Below are positions 38,743 to 46,866 of a stretch of 64,000 nucleotides of DNA, piece after piece. The stretch's first letter is position 1. Every line of letters starts with the position of its first letter. Source of the DNA: Acinetobacter colistiniresistens. GTDB taxonomy: Bacteria > Pseudomonadota > Gammaproteobacteria > Pseudomonadales > Moraxellaceae. The position numbers were made by a program, and so were the translations under genes. Under the pieces are notes generated by a model. The model did not search any database, was not told where the DNA came from, and saw only the letters and a program-made list of their open reading frames with translations. The DNA lies in contig NZ_CP102099.1 in NCBI RefSeq assembly GCF_024582815.1, positions 2,356,001-2,420,000 of the forward strand. The letters run 5' to 3'.

Positions 38743-38803
38743 ATTAGCAAGCTAATGTGAAGTCAAATTAGTATTCTTATTGAAATTATATTAGTTTGCT
38801 AAT
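38743..38803. promoter_or_regulatory. Three operator-like sites of the CI/Cro switch
   Basis: Three 14-base near-palindromes with the pattern ATTAG-N4-CTAAT: ATTAGCAAGCTAAT at 38743-38756, the weaker ATTAGTATTCTTAT at 38767-38780 and ATTAGTTTGCTAAT at 38790-38803. Start-to-start spacing is 24 and 23 bases. Such triplet sites between divergent repressor and Cro genes match the lambda OR design. Seen directly in sequence; the binding is inferred. Confidence 0.75.
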
Positions 38804-38844
38804 ATAATTGACCTATCCATTAGGTTAAATGCTGGAGGTGCGGT

Positions 38845-39252
38845 ATGAACAAATCAATCAACCCAAACATGCATATTAAGCAGAACTTAAATGCAGAAAT
38901 TGAAGCATGGCTGGCTCAAGGTAATGCAATCACAACAATTCAAAATACGTATGAACAAAGATTGAAAGCAAGACCAAGCCATGTGGTAACTTTTGTATCT
39001 CAAGAAAAAACACAAAAAGAATTAAAGCGACTCGAAAGAATGGCGAATCAAGCCACAGAAGATCAAATCCATATGCTCAGTGCTTGGTTGGATGCGCAAA
39101 AGGGGCGAGCTAAAGCTTTGGTGGAAGTTCTTGGTTGTGCACATAGTTATATTTCTCAAATTAAAAGTGCAACCAGACCCTGTACAAAAGCACGATTTGA
39201 AGAAATTTATCAGGCAATGAAGCTTGTAGAAGTAAGAGAAAAGTATCACTAA
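38845..39252 (+). CDS. Cro-like DNA-binding protein of the lysis module
   Basis: 135 residues, GGAGG site upstream. The first 85 residues are helical and charged. The C-terminal part holds a short HTH (GRAKALVEVLGCAHSYISQIKS) close to Cro/YdaS-type proteins. Divergent from the repressor and first of the right-hand transcript, so it probably acts as the Cro-like partner. The long N-terminal helix is unusual for Cro and might serve dimerisation. Confidence 0.75.
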   Translation: MNKSINPNMHIKQNLNAEIEAWLAQGNAITTIQNTYEQRLKARPSHVVTFVSQEKTQKELKRLERMANQATEDQIHMLSAWLDAQKGRAKALVEVLGCAHSYISQIKSATRPCTKARFEEIYQAMKLVEVREKYH

Positions 39253-39438
39253 GCATATAAAACATCAGTTTGAAGTTGGCCAAAGCAGTGTTTGATGCTT
39301 GAAGGCAAGTTCAAACTGGAACTCAAAACAAGTGTTCGATGAGCGCTGAGAAATAACACAAGACTTGGTTTATTCAATTTATATTTTATAAAACATGAAT
39401 CAAGCCCAAAATGAAATGACATTGGTTTAGGTGACGAT

Positions 39439-39990
39439 ATGAATGTAAGTATTGCAAAGTTTGAAAAATTTGAATGGTTGACGCAGGGTTTAACACTACG
39501 CTCAGCGGGCTTGGAACCTTTTATTCGTGGGACAGGTGATCGTCCCTTAAATTATGAAGATCGTTTAGGTGCAATTGCATCAATGAATACACAATTGGCA
39601 AAGTCAGTGACAGCGCTCATTGTATTCGAACATAAAGCTAAAAGCGATTATGACTATGTTCGCCAGTATTTGGCAGACCTTTTTATAGAACAAGCCGTGC
39701 GAGATAAAAAACGTGAGCCAGAGCGTATCGCTATGTACCACTTGGCTTGGTTGTTATCGCGTATGGTATTGGATTTTGTGCTAGATCCAGATCTGGAGGA
39801 AAACTATACAGCAAAAGGACGTCTCGCTTATGCAGGTATTAGTCGTCATCAGATGAATGTGGAGAGCTATAGAAAGACATGGAAAAGCTATGAAAGCTTA
39901 ATGGTTCAGACAATTGAAACAGCTATCTGTGAGGCTGAAACTACGATTGAACAATACCGGAAAAATACTTACAAAAATATGCACGCTTAG
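39439..39990 (+). CDS. Unknown protein between the switch and the lysis genes
   Basis: 183 residues, soluble, charged, helix-rich, with AGGTGA seven bases before the ATG. Position after a Cro-like gene and before terminators plus lysis genes is where lambdoid phages keep the late antiterminator Q. Two terminators lie just downstream (40067-40135), which an antiterminator would have to override. That makes a Q-like role attractive, but I see no clear zinc or DNA-binding motif. Confidence 0.6.
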   Translation: MNVSIAKFEKFEWLTQGLTLRSAGLEPFIRGTGDRPLNYEDRLGAIASMNTQLAKSVTALIVFEHKAKSDYDYVRQYLADLFIEQAVRDKKREPERIAMYHLAWLLSRMVLDFVLDPDLEENYTAKGRLAYAGISRHQMNVESYRKTWKSYESLMVQTIETAICEAETTIEQYRKNTYKNMHA

Positions 39991-40066
39991 GGATTCCATT
40001 ATTTCGGAAACTAGGTTATAGTTTTTATATACTGGTCGTATTACATTTGACATCGACCAAAAATAA

Positions 40067-40092
40067 AAAGCTCGCATCTAGCGGGCTTTTTT
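40067..40092 (+). terminator. First of two tandem terminators before the lysis genes
   Basis: GCTCGC / GCGGGC stem (one G-T pair), five-base loop, T run. Confidence 0.78.
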
Positions 40093-40099
40093 GTTGCCT

Positions 40100-40135
40100 A
40101 AAAACTCGGTATCCGTCAGGAACCGAGTTTTTTTA
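40100..40135 (+). terminator. Second of two tandem terminators before the lysis genes
   Basis: AAACTCGGT / ACCGAGTTT stem with a ten-base loop, followed by a T run. Tandem terminators right before the late genes suggest a barrier that must be lifted to express them. Confidence 0.78.
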
Positions 40136-40217
40136 TAACTGAAGATAAACAATCGTCCATTTTATTAATTTTATAAGTGGGTGCTCTAAAGCGACTCAAT
40201 AACTCAAGGTGATTAAA

Positions 40218-40970
40218 ATGAATTGTGTCAATAATATGATGTTGGGTTCTTTTTCAATTAAACACTTAGACATTCTTTCTTATGCAGAGATTATCCCTGC
40301 GGTCATGCGAACTACAGCAGACGTATCAGGTAGGGCATATATACATGGAAATGATCAACTCGGTTCTATAAAAGTACCAGCCCTAGTCGATGAATGTCTC
40401 GCTATTTCTGCCTATTTTCAAGCACAAAAAGGGCGATTTTCTTTTACTCAGACGCGTATCACCAACCGATCAATTATGATTTTGGGAGTGGATCACGAGC
40501 CTAAAAATATAGTCACAGTGAATCATATTAAGCAAGGCTTTGTCATTTATAGCTATTTTGATGGGGGTAAATTCGTGGTGGTGTTGGGGGATTTTAATAG
40601 CTTGAATAATGTCACTTACATTCAAGAAAATCCGTCTGAGAATCCAGTTGTGACATTTGAAATTACCAGTGCCCAATCGATGAATGTTTATATTGATTAT
40701 GAATTTGTTGGAGCATGGCATTCTAGCAATACATTGAAATTGCCAATGTATTATCAAATTGTTACACAAGAAGGTTTAAGCCAGTTTGACTTTGATTTGC
40801 GTGAAGCTTATGTCAGCTTGGATTATAAATTGCCATCTGAACTTGAAGATGGCGTTTATTATCACTTAACCAGTCATGGTGAAATTTTGGGTTCAGAAGT
40901 CAAGGTCGGGGACTTTGTACAGTTCCATGATCAGCAAAGCTGGATGATGCATTATCCGCAATCTGTATAA
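40218..40970 (+). CDS. Phage-tail-like protein of unknown role in the lysis module
   Basis: About 250 residues from the ATG at 40218, where AAGGTGA is correctly placed; the GTG at 40209 overlaps that site. Soluble, beta-rich, with no signal peptide. The C-terminal block (LEDGVYYHLTSHGEILGSE, then VGDFVQFHDQQSW) resembles short tail-collar or fibre modules of phages. The rest is unrecognised. It is the first gene after the tandem terminators and is followed by holin and endolysin. It may be the last virion gene of a decayed phage, or the effector of the module. Confidence 0.6.
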   Translation: MNCVNNMMLGSFSIKHLDILSYAEIIPAVMRTTADVSGRAYIHGNDQLGSIKVPALVDECLAISAYFQAQKGRFSFTQTRITNRSIMILGVDHEPKNIVTVNHIKQGFVIYSYFDGGKFVVVLGDFNSLNNVTYIQENPSENPVVTFEITSAQSMNVYIDYEFVGAWHSSNTLKLPMYYQIVTQEGLSQFDFDLREAYVSLDYKLPSELEDGVYYHLTSHGEILGSEVKVGDFVQFHDQQSWMMHYPQSV

Positions 40971-41002
40971 ATTAAATTTTTTCAATAACCACGGGAGTGA
41001 TT

Positions 41003-41089
41003 ATGGTGGAAAATGAAAAACGAATCTACTCGAGCAAGGTCTTAACTTTAAACAAGTTGAGGCCTTTTTATTTATGGAGGACAAAATGA
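41003..41089 (+). CDS. 28-residue ORF coupled to the holin-like gene
   Basis: ATG at 41003 with a strong GGGAG site six bases upstream; its TGA overlaps the holin ATG (ATGA at 41086). Highly basic peptide without a membrane segment. It could be a leader that couples and restrains holin translation, as some phages do to time lysis. Function inferred from layout. Confidence 0.45.
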   Translation: MVENEKRIYSSKVLTLNKLRPFYLWRTK

Positions 41090-41481
41090 CAGAGGTTGTT
41101 TCAGCGGGTGCAGGGATTGCGGCCGTGATTAAATCTTATGGCGTATTTTTTATTGTCATTATGGCACTGAGTTTTATGTTTTTGGCTTGGATGGTCGTAA
41201 TTATGACCCGACTTCCTAAAACGAGGAGTGAATGGGTAGTTTCACTTATTTCAACCGCAGTCGGTAGTATTGCTGGAGGTGCTTTTGTAATTCAGCATTT
41301 TGGTTTACAGGCTTGGAGTGAAAATGCTTATGGTGCATTCGCATTAGGTGGTTTGTATTTCTTATGTGGATTACCTGTTTGGGCGATTATTCGCTGGACT
41401 TTTAACTATATTAATGCCAGAGAAAACTCCACTATTTTAGATGTAGCAAAAGAGGTAAAAGACTTTAAAGACAAATTTTAA
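41086..41481 (+). CDS. Putative holin, homologue of the left prophage's
   Basis: 131 residues from the ATG at 41086, with GGAGG seven bases upstream; an in-frame ATG at 41074 lies over that site and is unlikely. Three membrane segments (about 17-40, 53-71 and 86-107) and a charged tail ending in VKDFKDKF. It matches the gene at 7840 over its full length (VVIMTRLPKTRSEWVVSLIST, FVIQHFG), so both derive from one phage lysis type. It would open the inner membrane for the endolysin that follows. Confidence 0.75.
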   Translation: MTEVVSAGAGIAAVIKSYGVFFIVIMALSFMFLAWMVVIMTRLPKTRSEWVVSLISTAVGSIAGGAFVIQHFGLQAWSENAYGAFALGGLYFLCGLPVWAIIRWTFNYINARENSTILDVAKEVKDFKDKF

Positions 41482-41501
41482 ATAATAAATTCAATCCAAT
41501 G

Positions 41502-41522
41502 CCGCCTTCGGGCGGTTTTTTA
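41502..41522 (+). terminator. Hairpin between holin-like and endolysin genes
   Basis: CCGCC / GGCGG stem with TTCG loop and T run, at the same place as the one in the left prophage (8241-8259). Confidence 0.8.
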
Positions 41523-41541
41523 TTTTAAAGAGGAACATGAC

Positions 41542-42093
41542 ATGACAATAACACAAGATGGTTTCGATCTTTTACGCAAAAATTTTGGCAAGTTGAGTCA
41601 ATCTCAAATCAATGGCATCAACTTTCTCATCTCAGTACTGGCTGAAGATCAAACAGTTACATTTGCTCAAATGGCTTATATCTTGGCAACCGCTTGGCAT
41701 GAAACAGCCAAAACTATGCAACCCGTGATCGAGTATGGTTCTGAAAAATACTTGAAATCTAAGCAATATTATCCCTATATCGGTTATGGTTATGTGCAAT
41801 TGACTTGGTTGGCAAACTATAAAAGAATGGGGGATTATTTAAAAATTGATTTAGTGAAAAATCCGAAACTGGCTTTGCAAGCTGATATTGCAGCACGTGT
41901 CATGATTGTCGGTATGAAAAAAGGGATGTTTACTGGGAAAAGGCTGACGGATTACATCAATCAAGATAAAAAAGACTATATCAATGCACGACGAATCATT
42001 AATGGGATGGATAAAGCTGAGTTGGTCGCAGGTTATGCAGAAATTTTTGAGCAAGCACTGCAAGTTTCCGAAACAATGGCTGTGGCTGAATAA
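41542..42093 (+). CDS. Endolysin, GH19-like
   Basis: 183 residues. The pattern matches phage GH19 (chitinase-fold) endolysins: helices leading to ILATAWHETAKTMQPVIEYG, with the catalytic Glu after WH, then YIGYGYVQLTWLANY, the GH19 substrate-binding core. It cuts the peptidoglycan glycan chain. GAGGAAC precedes the start. No signal peptide, so it needs the holin-like protein. It is unrelated to the GH24 enzyme of the left prophage, although the two holin-like proteins are homologous: the endolysin was swapped. Confidence 0.85.
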   Translation: MTITQDGFDLLRKNFGKLSQSQINGINFLISVLAEDQTVTFAQMAYILATAWHETAKTMQPVIEYGSEKYLKSKQYYPYIGYGYVQLTWLANYKRMGDYLKIDLVKNPKLALQADIAARVMIVGMKKGMFTGKRLTDYINQDKKDYINARRIINGMDKAELVAGYAEIFEQALQVSETMAVAE

Positions 42094-42097
42094 AGCG

Positions 42098-42130
42098 CAG
42101 AAGTTCATATCGATGTCGTATGAACTTCTG
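42098..42130. terminator. Perfect inverted repeat between convergent genes
   Basis: 12-bp arms CAGAAGTTCATA / TATGAACTTCTG with a nine-base loop, starting five bases after the endolysin stop. It lacks a T run, so it may block read-through without classical termination or mark an RNA 3' end. Confidence 0.55.
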
Positions 42131-42152
42131 TCACGTTGTTCAGTCAGTCAGC

Positions 42153-43220
42153 TTAGGCGGTCGCACTAAAAGCATCCGCATAAACCACATCACCAGTAGG
42201 GACATGCTCAGTAAAAGGCAAGATTTGGAAATACTCAGCAGGTACGCCTTGTAGTATAAGTCTAGGATCTGCTTTAAAGTCAAATTTACTGTAATAAGCT
42301 GGATCGCCCAGTACAACACATCCCATAGCATCTAAATCTTTGAGTGCTTCAAGGCCAGCATGCATCAGTTTTGCGCCAACCCCTTGGCCTTGATAGTCTG
42401 GTAAAACTGAAATTGGCCCTAAGCCATACCAGTTTTTAGTTCCATCAGAGAGGCGTACAGATGAAAATGCAATATGCCCAATCAATTTTTTATTGCTGAT
42501 TGCAACCAGAGATAAACTTAATTGTCCTGAATTGCGTAAAGCATTCACAATGAACTGTTCCGTATGACTTGAATGTTCAGCGTTTGCGAAAGCCGCTTGC
42601 GTTAAGTCAAAAATGGCTTGAATATCAGATAGTTTCTCATCACGAATATGGATATTCATCTTCATTTTCTCTTGGGTTTGCTGATCCAAAATTGTTCGGA
42701 TTTGTTGCAGTACTGGAATGGCTTGAGTGTATTTTTTCCCATAGCTTAGATTGAAGGCGTAATCGAAATTATCAGGATTAAGTCCTTGATTATGTTGCAT
42801 AATGGTCTCTAATTTATCTAGTGCTTTCACAAATTTTGCTTCCGCTGTTTCGGCATTTTCGTATTCTTGCCAAAGTGTTCGAATTAACGTTTGAGGGTGT
42901 TCATCCAGAGATTCCGTCAATTGATAAAGATCCTGTTTTTCTTGTAGGCTCTTGTCTGGAAATTGATTTTTCATGATGGCTGGGATATCTCCATGAATCG
43001 CTTCACCTAAGTCATGAATCAGGCACATTTTGAGTATCTTGGCATGATCAAGATGTTTAAATTGATCGGTAAAGATCATTGCCATTAAGCTTAAACGCCA
43101 GCTATGTTCAGCGGTGCTTTCTTGGCGGCCATTGGATGTATGTGAAAATCTCAACACATTTTTTAGTTTTTCCGCTTCATGTAAAAAAGCTAAGCGGTTT
43201 TGAATGACATCTAGTTCCAT
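42153..43220 (-). CDS. HD-domain phosphohydrolase fused to a GNAT acetyltransferase
   Basis: About 355 residues from the Met at 43220; an ORF extension to 43289 has no ribosome site. Residues about 1-185 are an HD phosphohydrolase of the YfbR-like type: H39 (EHSW), H69-D70 (IHDLGE) and the late Asp (KALDKLE). From about 188 on the protein restarts as a YhbS-type acetyltransferase (IRDEKLSDIQAIFDL; acetyl-CoA loop YQGQGVGAKL; GDPAYYSKFDF). The join carries Met residues, as if two genes had been fused by loss of a stop. It lies 110 bases downstream of a TopAI-like toxin gene, whose E. coli antitoxin is also a GNAT protein. Confidence 0.85.
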   Translation of the reverse strand: MELDVIQNRLAFLHEAEKLKNVLRFSHTSNGRQESTAEHSWRLSLMAMIFTDQFKHLDHAKILKMCLIHDLGEAIHGDIPAIMKNQFPDKSLQEKQDLYQLTESLDEHPQTLIRTLWQEYENAETAEAKFVKALDKLETIMQHNQGLNPDNFDYAFNLSYGKKYTQAIPVLQQIRTILDQQTQEKMKMNIHIRDEKLSDIQAIFDLTQAAFANAEHSSHTEQFIVNALRNSGQLSLSLVAISNKKLIGHIAFSSVRLSDGTKNWYGLGPISVLPDYQGQGVGAKLMHAGLEALKDLDAMGCVVLGDPAYYSKFDFKADPRLILQGVPAEYFQILPFTEHVPTGDVVYADAFSATA

Positions 43221-43330
43221 TTTCTTTCTCAAAATAAACCATATGTAATTTGGATAAACCCAGTCCAATTTTAGATTGATAGACAACATCTAAATATCAT
43301 CACGGGTTTATTCAAACCTATGATTGTGTA

Positions 43331-43588
43331 TTAACGATTGTCTAACTGTGGGCGTACTGATCTAAGCCCATGTAAATTAATTTGATAGGGCTGTCCATTG
43401 ATGGATTTAATCAGTTTTTTCTTTCTTAGCTTGTTGAAAACGGCAAGATCACAATCGGACAGCAAGAAACCTTCTCGGCTATAGCACTCTACAGCGATGG
43501 TTTGACCTGAATCATCACGAAGTTTTACGATTTTTCCGCCTTTAGCTAAGACGTGTAGTGTCCGTTGTTCGGACTTAGATAAGTTCAT
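43331..43588 (-). CDS. topAI: TopAI (YjhX) family toxin
   Basis: 85 residues, matching YjhX over the full length: [16 protein letters not shown] at the start, [11 protein letters not shown] in the middle and the end [18 protein letters not shown]. In E. coli this protein inhibits DNA topoisomerase I and is neutralised by YjhQ, a GNAT protein. Here the only GNAT gene nearby is the HD fusion downstream on the same strand. Complete, with no lesion. Confidence 0.88.
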   Translation of the reverse strand: MNLSKSEQRTLHVLAKGGKIVKLRDDSGQTIAVECYSREGFLLSDCDLAVFNKLRKKKLIKSINGQPYQINLHGLRSVRPQLDNR

Positions 43589-43817
43589 GTTGTTATCCAG
43601 ATAGAAATAATCAGAGCAAAGTTAGGCTTGAAGCCCAAAAAATCGCGCAGATAACCAATTTCAATGTGTTATTGAAATATAGTTACCAGATTACTGCTAT
43701 CTCCAACATAAAACCCTCGGTATGGATGGGATACGAAATGTATCGAAGAAAATACTAATGCAAGCTGAATAAAAAATCAATCAATTGCTGAAAACGTTTT
43801 CGAGGATCACATCGACC
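43589..43817. other. Intergenic region
   Basis: About 230 bases upstream of the TopAI-like gene with no ORF. It likely holds its promoter. No other element recognised. Confidence 0.4.
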
Positions 43818-44351
43818 TTATTTTTTTGAATGCTTTTCTTTAAGTTGTAAGTAGGCGGGTACTGATTTTTTGGCTTGTCGACGGAGCATCATCTTGATGT
43901 ATAGCACGATCGCAAAACAGGCTGTGGCTACAGTGAGCATTAAACCGTTCATATAACTCATAACTGAGCTGACATAACCAATGGTGGCAAGACGACGTTG
44001 CATGCGTTCAACTTGCGTGCTGGACTCAATGCCTGTGATTGCCCAGGTGCATAAATGTTCACAGTTGTTAATGATCAGGTGATAGTGATTTTCGTGCATG
44101 CGTGAGCGCATACGCCGTACCACTATTTTGGCTTTATAGCGTGGGGATTGATAATTCCTGATGTAAATTGGCTTGTCACGTGCAAATCGTTGGATAGTCG
44201 TCATTTCGATGGGATGCTTTTTAAAAATATGGGCAAAACCAGAGTAGTGAATGACTCGTCCACGACCAGCATAAATGCCGTGATGACTATAACCAAAGTG
44301 TTTTACGATCAGATGTGCGCCAATAGGGAAGCGTGGGTGTTTTTGCTGCAT
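43818..44351 (-). CDS. LRAT-domain membrane protein
   Basis: 177 residues. The N-terminal 110 residues fit the LRAT/NlpC-P60 acyltransferase family: H23/H24 (SHHGIYAGRGRVIHYSG) and the nucleophile C97 in NNCEHLCTW. The rest holds one membrane segment (about 132-152, LMLTVATACFAIVLYIKMM) and a basic tail. Such proteins transfer or cleave acyl chains at membranes; bacterial examples are poorly known. The fold faces the cytosol if the basic tail stays inside. No neighbours hint at a pathway. Confidence 0.8.
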   Translation of the reverse strand: MQQKHPRFPIGAHLIVKHFGYSHHGIYAGRGRVIHYSGFAHIFKKHPIEMTTIQRFARDKPIYIRNYQSPRYKAKIVVRRMRSRMHENHYHLIINNCEHLCTWAITGIESSTQVERMQRRLATIGYVSSVMSYMNGLMLTVATACFAIVLYIKMMLRRQAKKSVPAYLQLKEKHSKK

Positions 44352-44522
44352 GTGGATACAAGGATATTGTATTTACACTATTATTTTAGTGAAAAAATGT
44401 GAATCAATCGAGCCTGTTGATGCCAATAATTGGATGATTATGTGTTGAGTTTGTATCTACTATTTAGTGTTAGTCATCACTATGGGAAAATAAAATGTGA
44501 TTAATCTTAAATATTATCCAGA

Positions 44523-45260
44523 ATGAAAAATTGGCTATTCTTCTCTGTTGCATTTCTAGCGGCGCCGATAGTCCAGGCGATGCACCATCAAACCTTACAG
44601 TTCGATCAGCAAAACTATGATGTCATAAAGGTCGAAGATCTGGATCAATTAAAATTATTTTTAAAAAGCCCTGAAACCAATCGCTATTACCATAAGTTTG
44701 CAGCAGTACAAAAAGAATTACCGGCTTGTTCACAACTCAATTTTGCAATGAATGCGGGGATGTATCATGCCGATTTCCAGCCTGTTGGTTTATATGTTGA
44801 ACATGGTAAACAACTTGCTCCATTAAACGAAGCGACAGGTTTTGGTAATTTCTTTATGCAACCGAATGGTGTGGTGGCATGGAATGATCGACATGCGGTG
44901 ATCAAGAGTACGGCTGATTATAAGAAAGATGGCTTTAAAGCCCAATTTGCAACCCAGTCAGGACCCATGCTGATCAATAAGGGGAAAATCAACACTCAGT
45001 TTCTCGTGGACTCTAACTCATTCAAAATTCGAAACGGCGTTGGGGTAAAGGACAATCAACTGTACTTTGTGATTTCACAACAACGGGTGAGCTTTTATCA
45101 ATTCGCACAATTCTTTAAGCAGCAATTGCAAATAGATAATGCCTTGTACTTGGATGGTTCGATTTCAAGTTTGTATTCAATACAGAGCAAACGCCATGAT
45201 AAGCGATTTAATTTAGGACCAATTGTGGCGGAAGTGAGTCGTGAGAAATGTAAATCCTGA
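44523..45260 (+). CDS. Secreted phosphodiester glycosidase-like protein
   Basis: 245 residues with a signal peptide (cut after VQA, near residue 19). The rest matches the NAGPA/YigE family (phosphodiester glycosidase): FAMNAGMYHADFQPVGLYVEHG, FATQSGPMLINKGKI, RNGVGVKDNQLYFVIS and the end ALYLDGSISSLY. The animal member uncovers mannose-6-phosphate; bacterial members are likely periplasmic glycan hydrolases. It stands alone with a downstream terminator. Confidence 0.85.
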   Translation: MKNWLFFSVAFLAAPIVQAMHHQTLQFDQQNYDVIKVEDLDQLKLFLKSPETNRYYHKFAAVQKELPACSQLNFAMNAGMYHADFQPVGLYVEHGKQLAPLNEATGFGNFFMQPNGVVAWNDRHAVIKSTADYKKDGFKAQFATQSGPMLINKGKINTQFLVDSNSFKIRNGVGVKDNQLYFVISQQRVSFYQFAQFFKQQLQIDNALYLDGSISSLYSIQSKRHDKRFNLGPIVAEVSREKCKS

Positions 45261-45267
45261 TAACACC

Positions 45268-45307
45268 CTCATCTCCTCATTTTAAGGAGATGAGAGGCTT
45301 ATTTTTA
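45268..45307. terminator. Terminator between convergent genes
   Basis: Perfect 10-bp stem CTCATCTCCT / AGGAGATGAG with a seven-base loop; a short T run follows on +. Confidence 0.75.
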
Positions 45308-45532
45308 TTGAATAGGTGGTTTGATCATCGCAAGTAATTCTTTGCGGCTATAACCACGAGAAATCAGTACTTTCTTGATCCCTTTCATTACATCTTCATC
45401 TGTCGCTTTAACTAAAGCATCCAGTAGTTGTTCATTGGTTTTACAAGAACAATCATTTTCAACGCAAGAAGTTTGGTTCTTGTGTTCGTTATATTGTTCA
45501 TCAGCATTGAACAATTTTTGCCAAAAACTCAT
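45305..45532 (-). CDS. Small Cys-containing protein of unknown function
   Basis: 75 residues with a Cys cluster in CVENDCSCKT that might bind metal, followed by two helices. No signal peptide. Convergent with the glycosidase-like gene and sharing its terminator. No family recognised. Confidence 0.6.
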   Translation of the reverse strand: MSFWQKLFNADEQYNEHKNQTSCVENDCSCKTNEQLLDALVKATDEDVMKGIKKVLISRGYSRKELLAMIKPPIQ

Positions 45533-45727
45533 AGAGCCTTCATTTACAACCTAACATAGTTCGAAATATAGCCACTTTAAAATAAAATTCAAGTCAGCTT
45601 AAGTGATAAAAGCAGCAATTGAGCTTCAATTTTTTCGATAATTGTTTGAATGTCTAACGAAATTATGACGGTATGATGACTTGACCTTTGAAAAATATAA
45701 CTTTTTATAATTATTCTTTGAATAAAA

Positions 45728-45752
45728 ATAAAGGGTTACTCGAACCCTTTAT
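45728..45752 (-). terminator. Terminator of trmA
   Basis: AAAGGGTT / AACCCTTT stem with a five-base loop; T run on the - strand. Confidence 0.8.
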
Positions 45753-45780
45753 GATTTACTGTTACGTTGAAATAATTTGT

Positions 45781-46866
45781 TTAAATTTTTTCAAGTAAAA
45801 CACCTGATTCCACATGATGGGTAAATGGGAATTGATCGAACATGGCAAACTTCACAATACGATGCGTTTGTGTCAGGGTTTTTAAATTGTCATGCAGGGT
45901 ATCTGGATTACATGAGATATACAGAATACGCTCAAAGCCTTGTAGTAACTTCAAGGTTTCATCATCAATTCCCGCACGTGGTGGGTCAACAAATACCGTG
46001 TCAAAGTCATAGCTCTGAATGTCGATTTCAGCTTCTTGCAAGCGTCTAAACTCACGTTCGCCTTGATAGGCTTGTGTGAATTCCTCAGCAGATAAGCGAG
46101 CTACCTGTATATTTTCGATCTGGTTTTGCTCAATGTTCCATTGCGCGGCATAGACTGAAGATTTAGCAAGTTCAGTTGCAAGTACACGCTTAAATTTCAA
46201 CGACAGTGGCAGAGTGAAGTTACCATTACCACAGTACAATTCTAACAGATCTTTTTCTGAAGCTTCCGCTGCGTCACAAGCCCATTCCAGCATATGTTGG
46301 CATACTTGTGCGTTTGGTTGAGTGAAGCTGCTTTCAATTTGTTTGTATTTAAAGGTGCGACCGTGAACATTCAGTTGTTCAACCACGTAGTCATCGCCAA
46401 TAATCACTTTTTGGCCACGACTACGGCCCATAATCTTAATATTCAGTTTTTCAGCAAGTGTTTTGGCCGCTGTTTCCCATTCGGCATCTAATTTGCGATG
46501 ATAAATCAGCGTGACCAGCATCTCTCCACTTAAGGTCGAGAGAAAGTCAGCTTCAAAAACTCGTTGCGATAGGATCGGGACTGCTTTTAATTCTTCTAAT
46601 AGGCGTGGCATTAAATCATTAATGCTTTGATCTGCGATGGGAAATGTATCCACACGAACAACTTCTTTTTGCTTACCATCTTCAGCACGTTCAAACATGG
46701 CGTAGAACAGATCATCTTCGGTATGCCAGATCCGAAATTCTGCACGCATACGGAAATGTTGTTCAGGTGATTGAAACACTTCTAAAGCAGGCGGATTGAA
46801 CGGGGCAAATTGTGCGGTAATGCGTTCAACTTTCTCTTGAAGTTGCTGTGGGTAAGATAGGGTCAT
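45781..46866 (-). CDS. trmA: tRNA (uracil-54-C5)-methyltransferase
   Basis: 361 residues. It makes ribothymidine at position 54 of tRNA with S-adenosylmethionine. SAM motif [21 protein letters not shown] and the catalytic Cys in YISCNPDTL are all in place, and the C-terminal Glu (VESGVLLE) is kept. TrmA lacks the extra iron-sulfur domain of RlmD, as here. Complete. Confidence 0.95.
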   Translation of the reverse strand: MTLSYPQQLQEKVERITAQFAPFNPPALEVFQSPEQHFRMRAEFRIWHTEDDLFYAMFERAEDGKQKEVVRVDTFPIADQSINDLMPRLLEELKAVPILSQRVFEADFLSTLSGEMLVTLIYHRKLDAEWETAAKTLAEKLNIKIMGRSRGQKVIIGDDYVVEQLNVHGRTFKYKQIESSFTQPNAQVCQHMLEWACDAAEASEKDLLELYCGNGNFTLPLSLKFKRVLATELAKSSVYAAQWNIEQNQIENIQVARLSAEEFTQAYQGEREFRRLQEAEIDIQSYDFDTVFVDPPRAGIDDETLKLLQGFERILYISCNPDTLHDNLKTLTQTHRIVKFAMFDQFPFTHHVESGVLLEKI

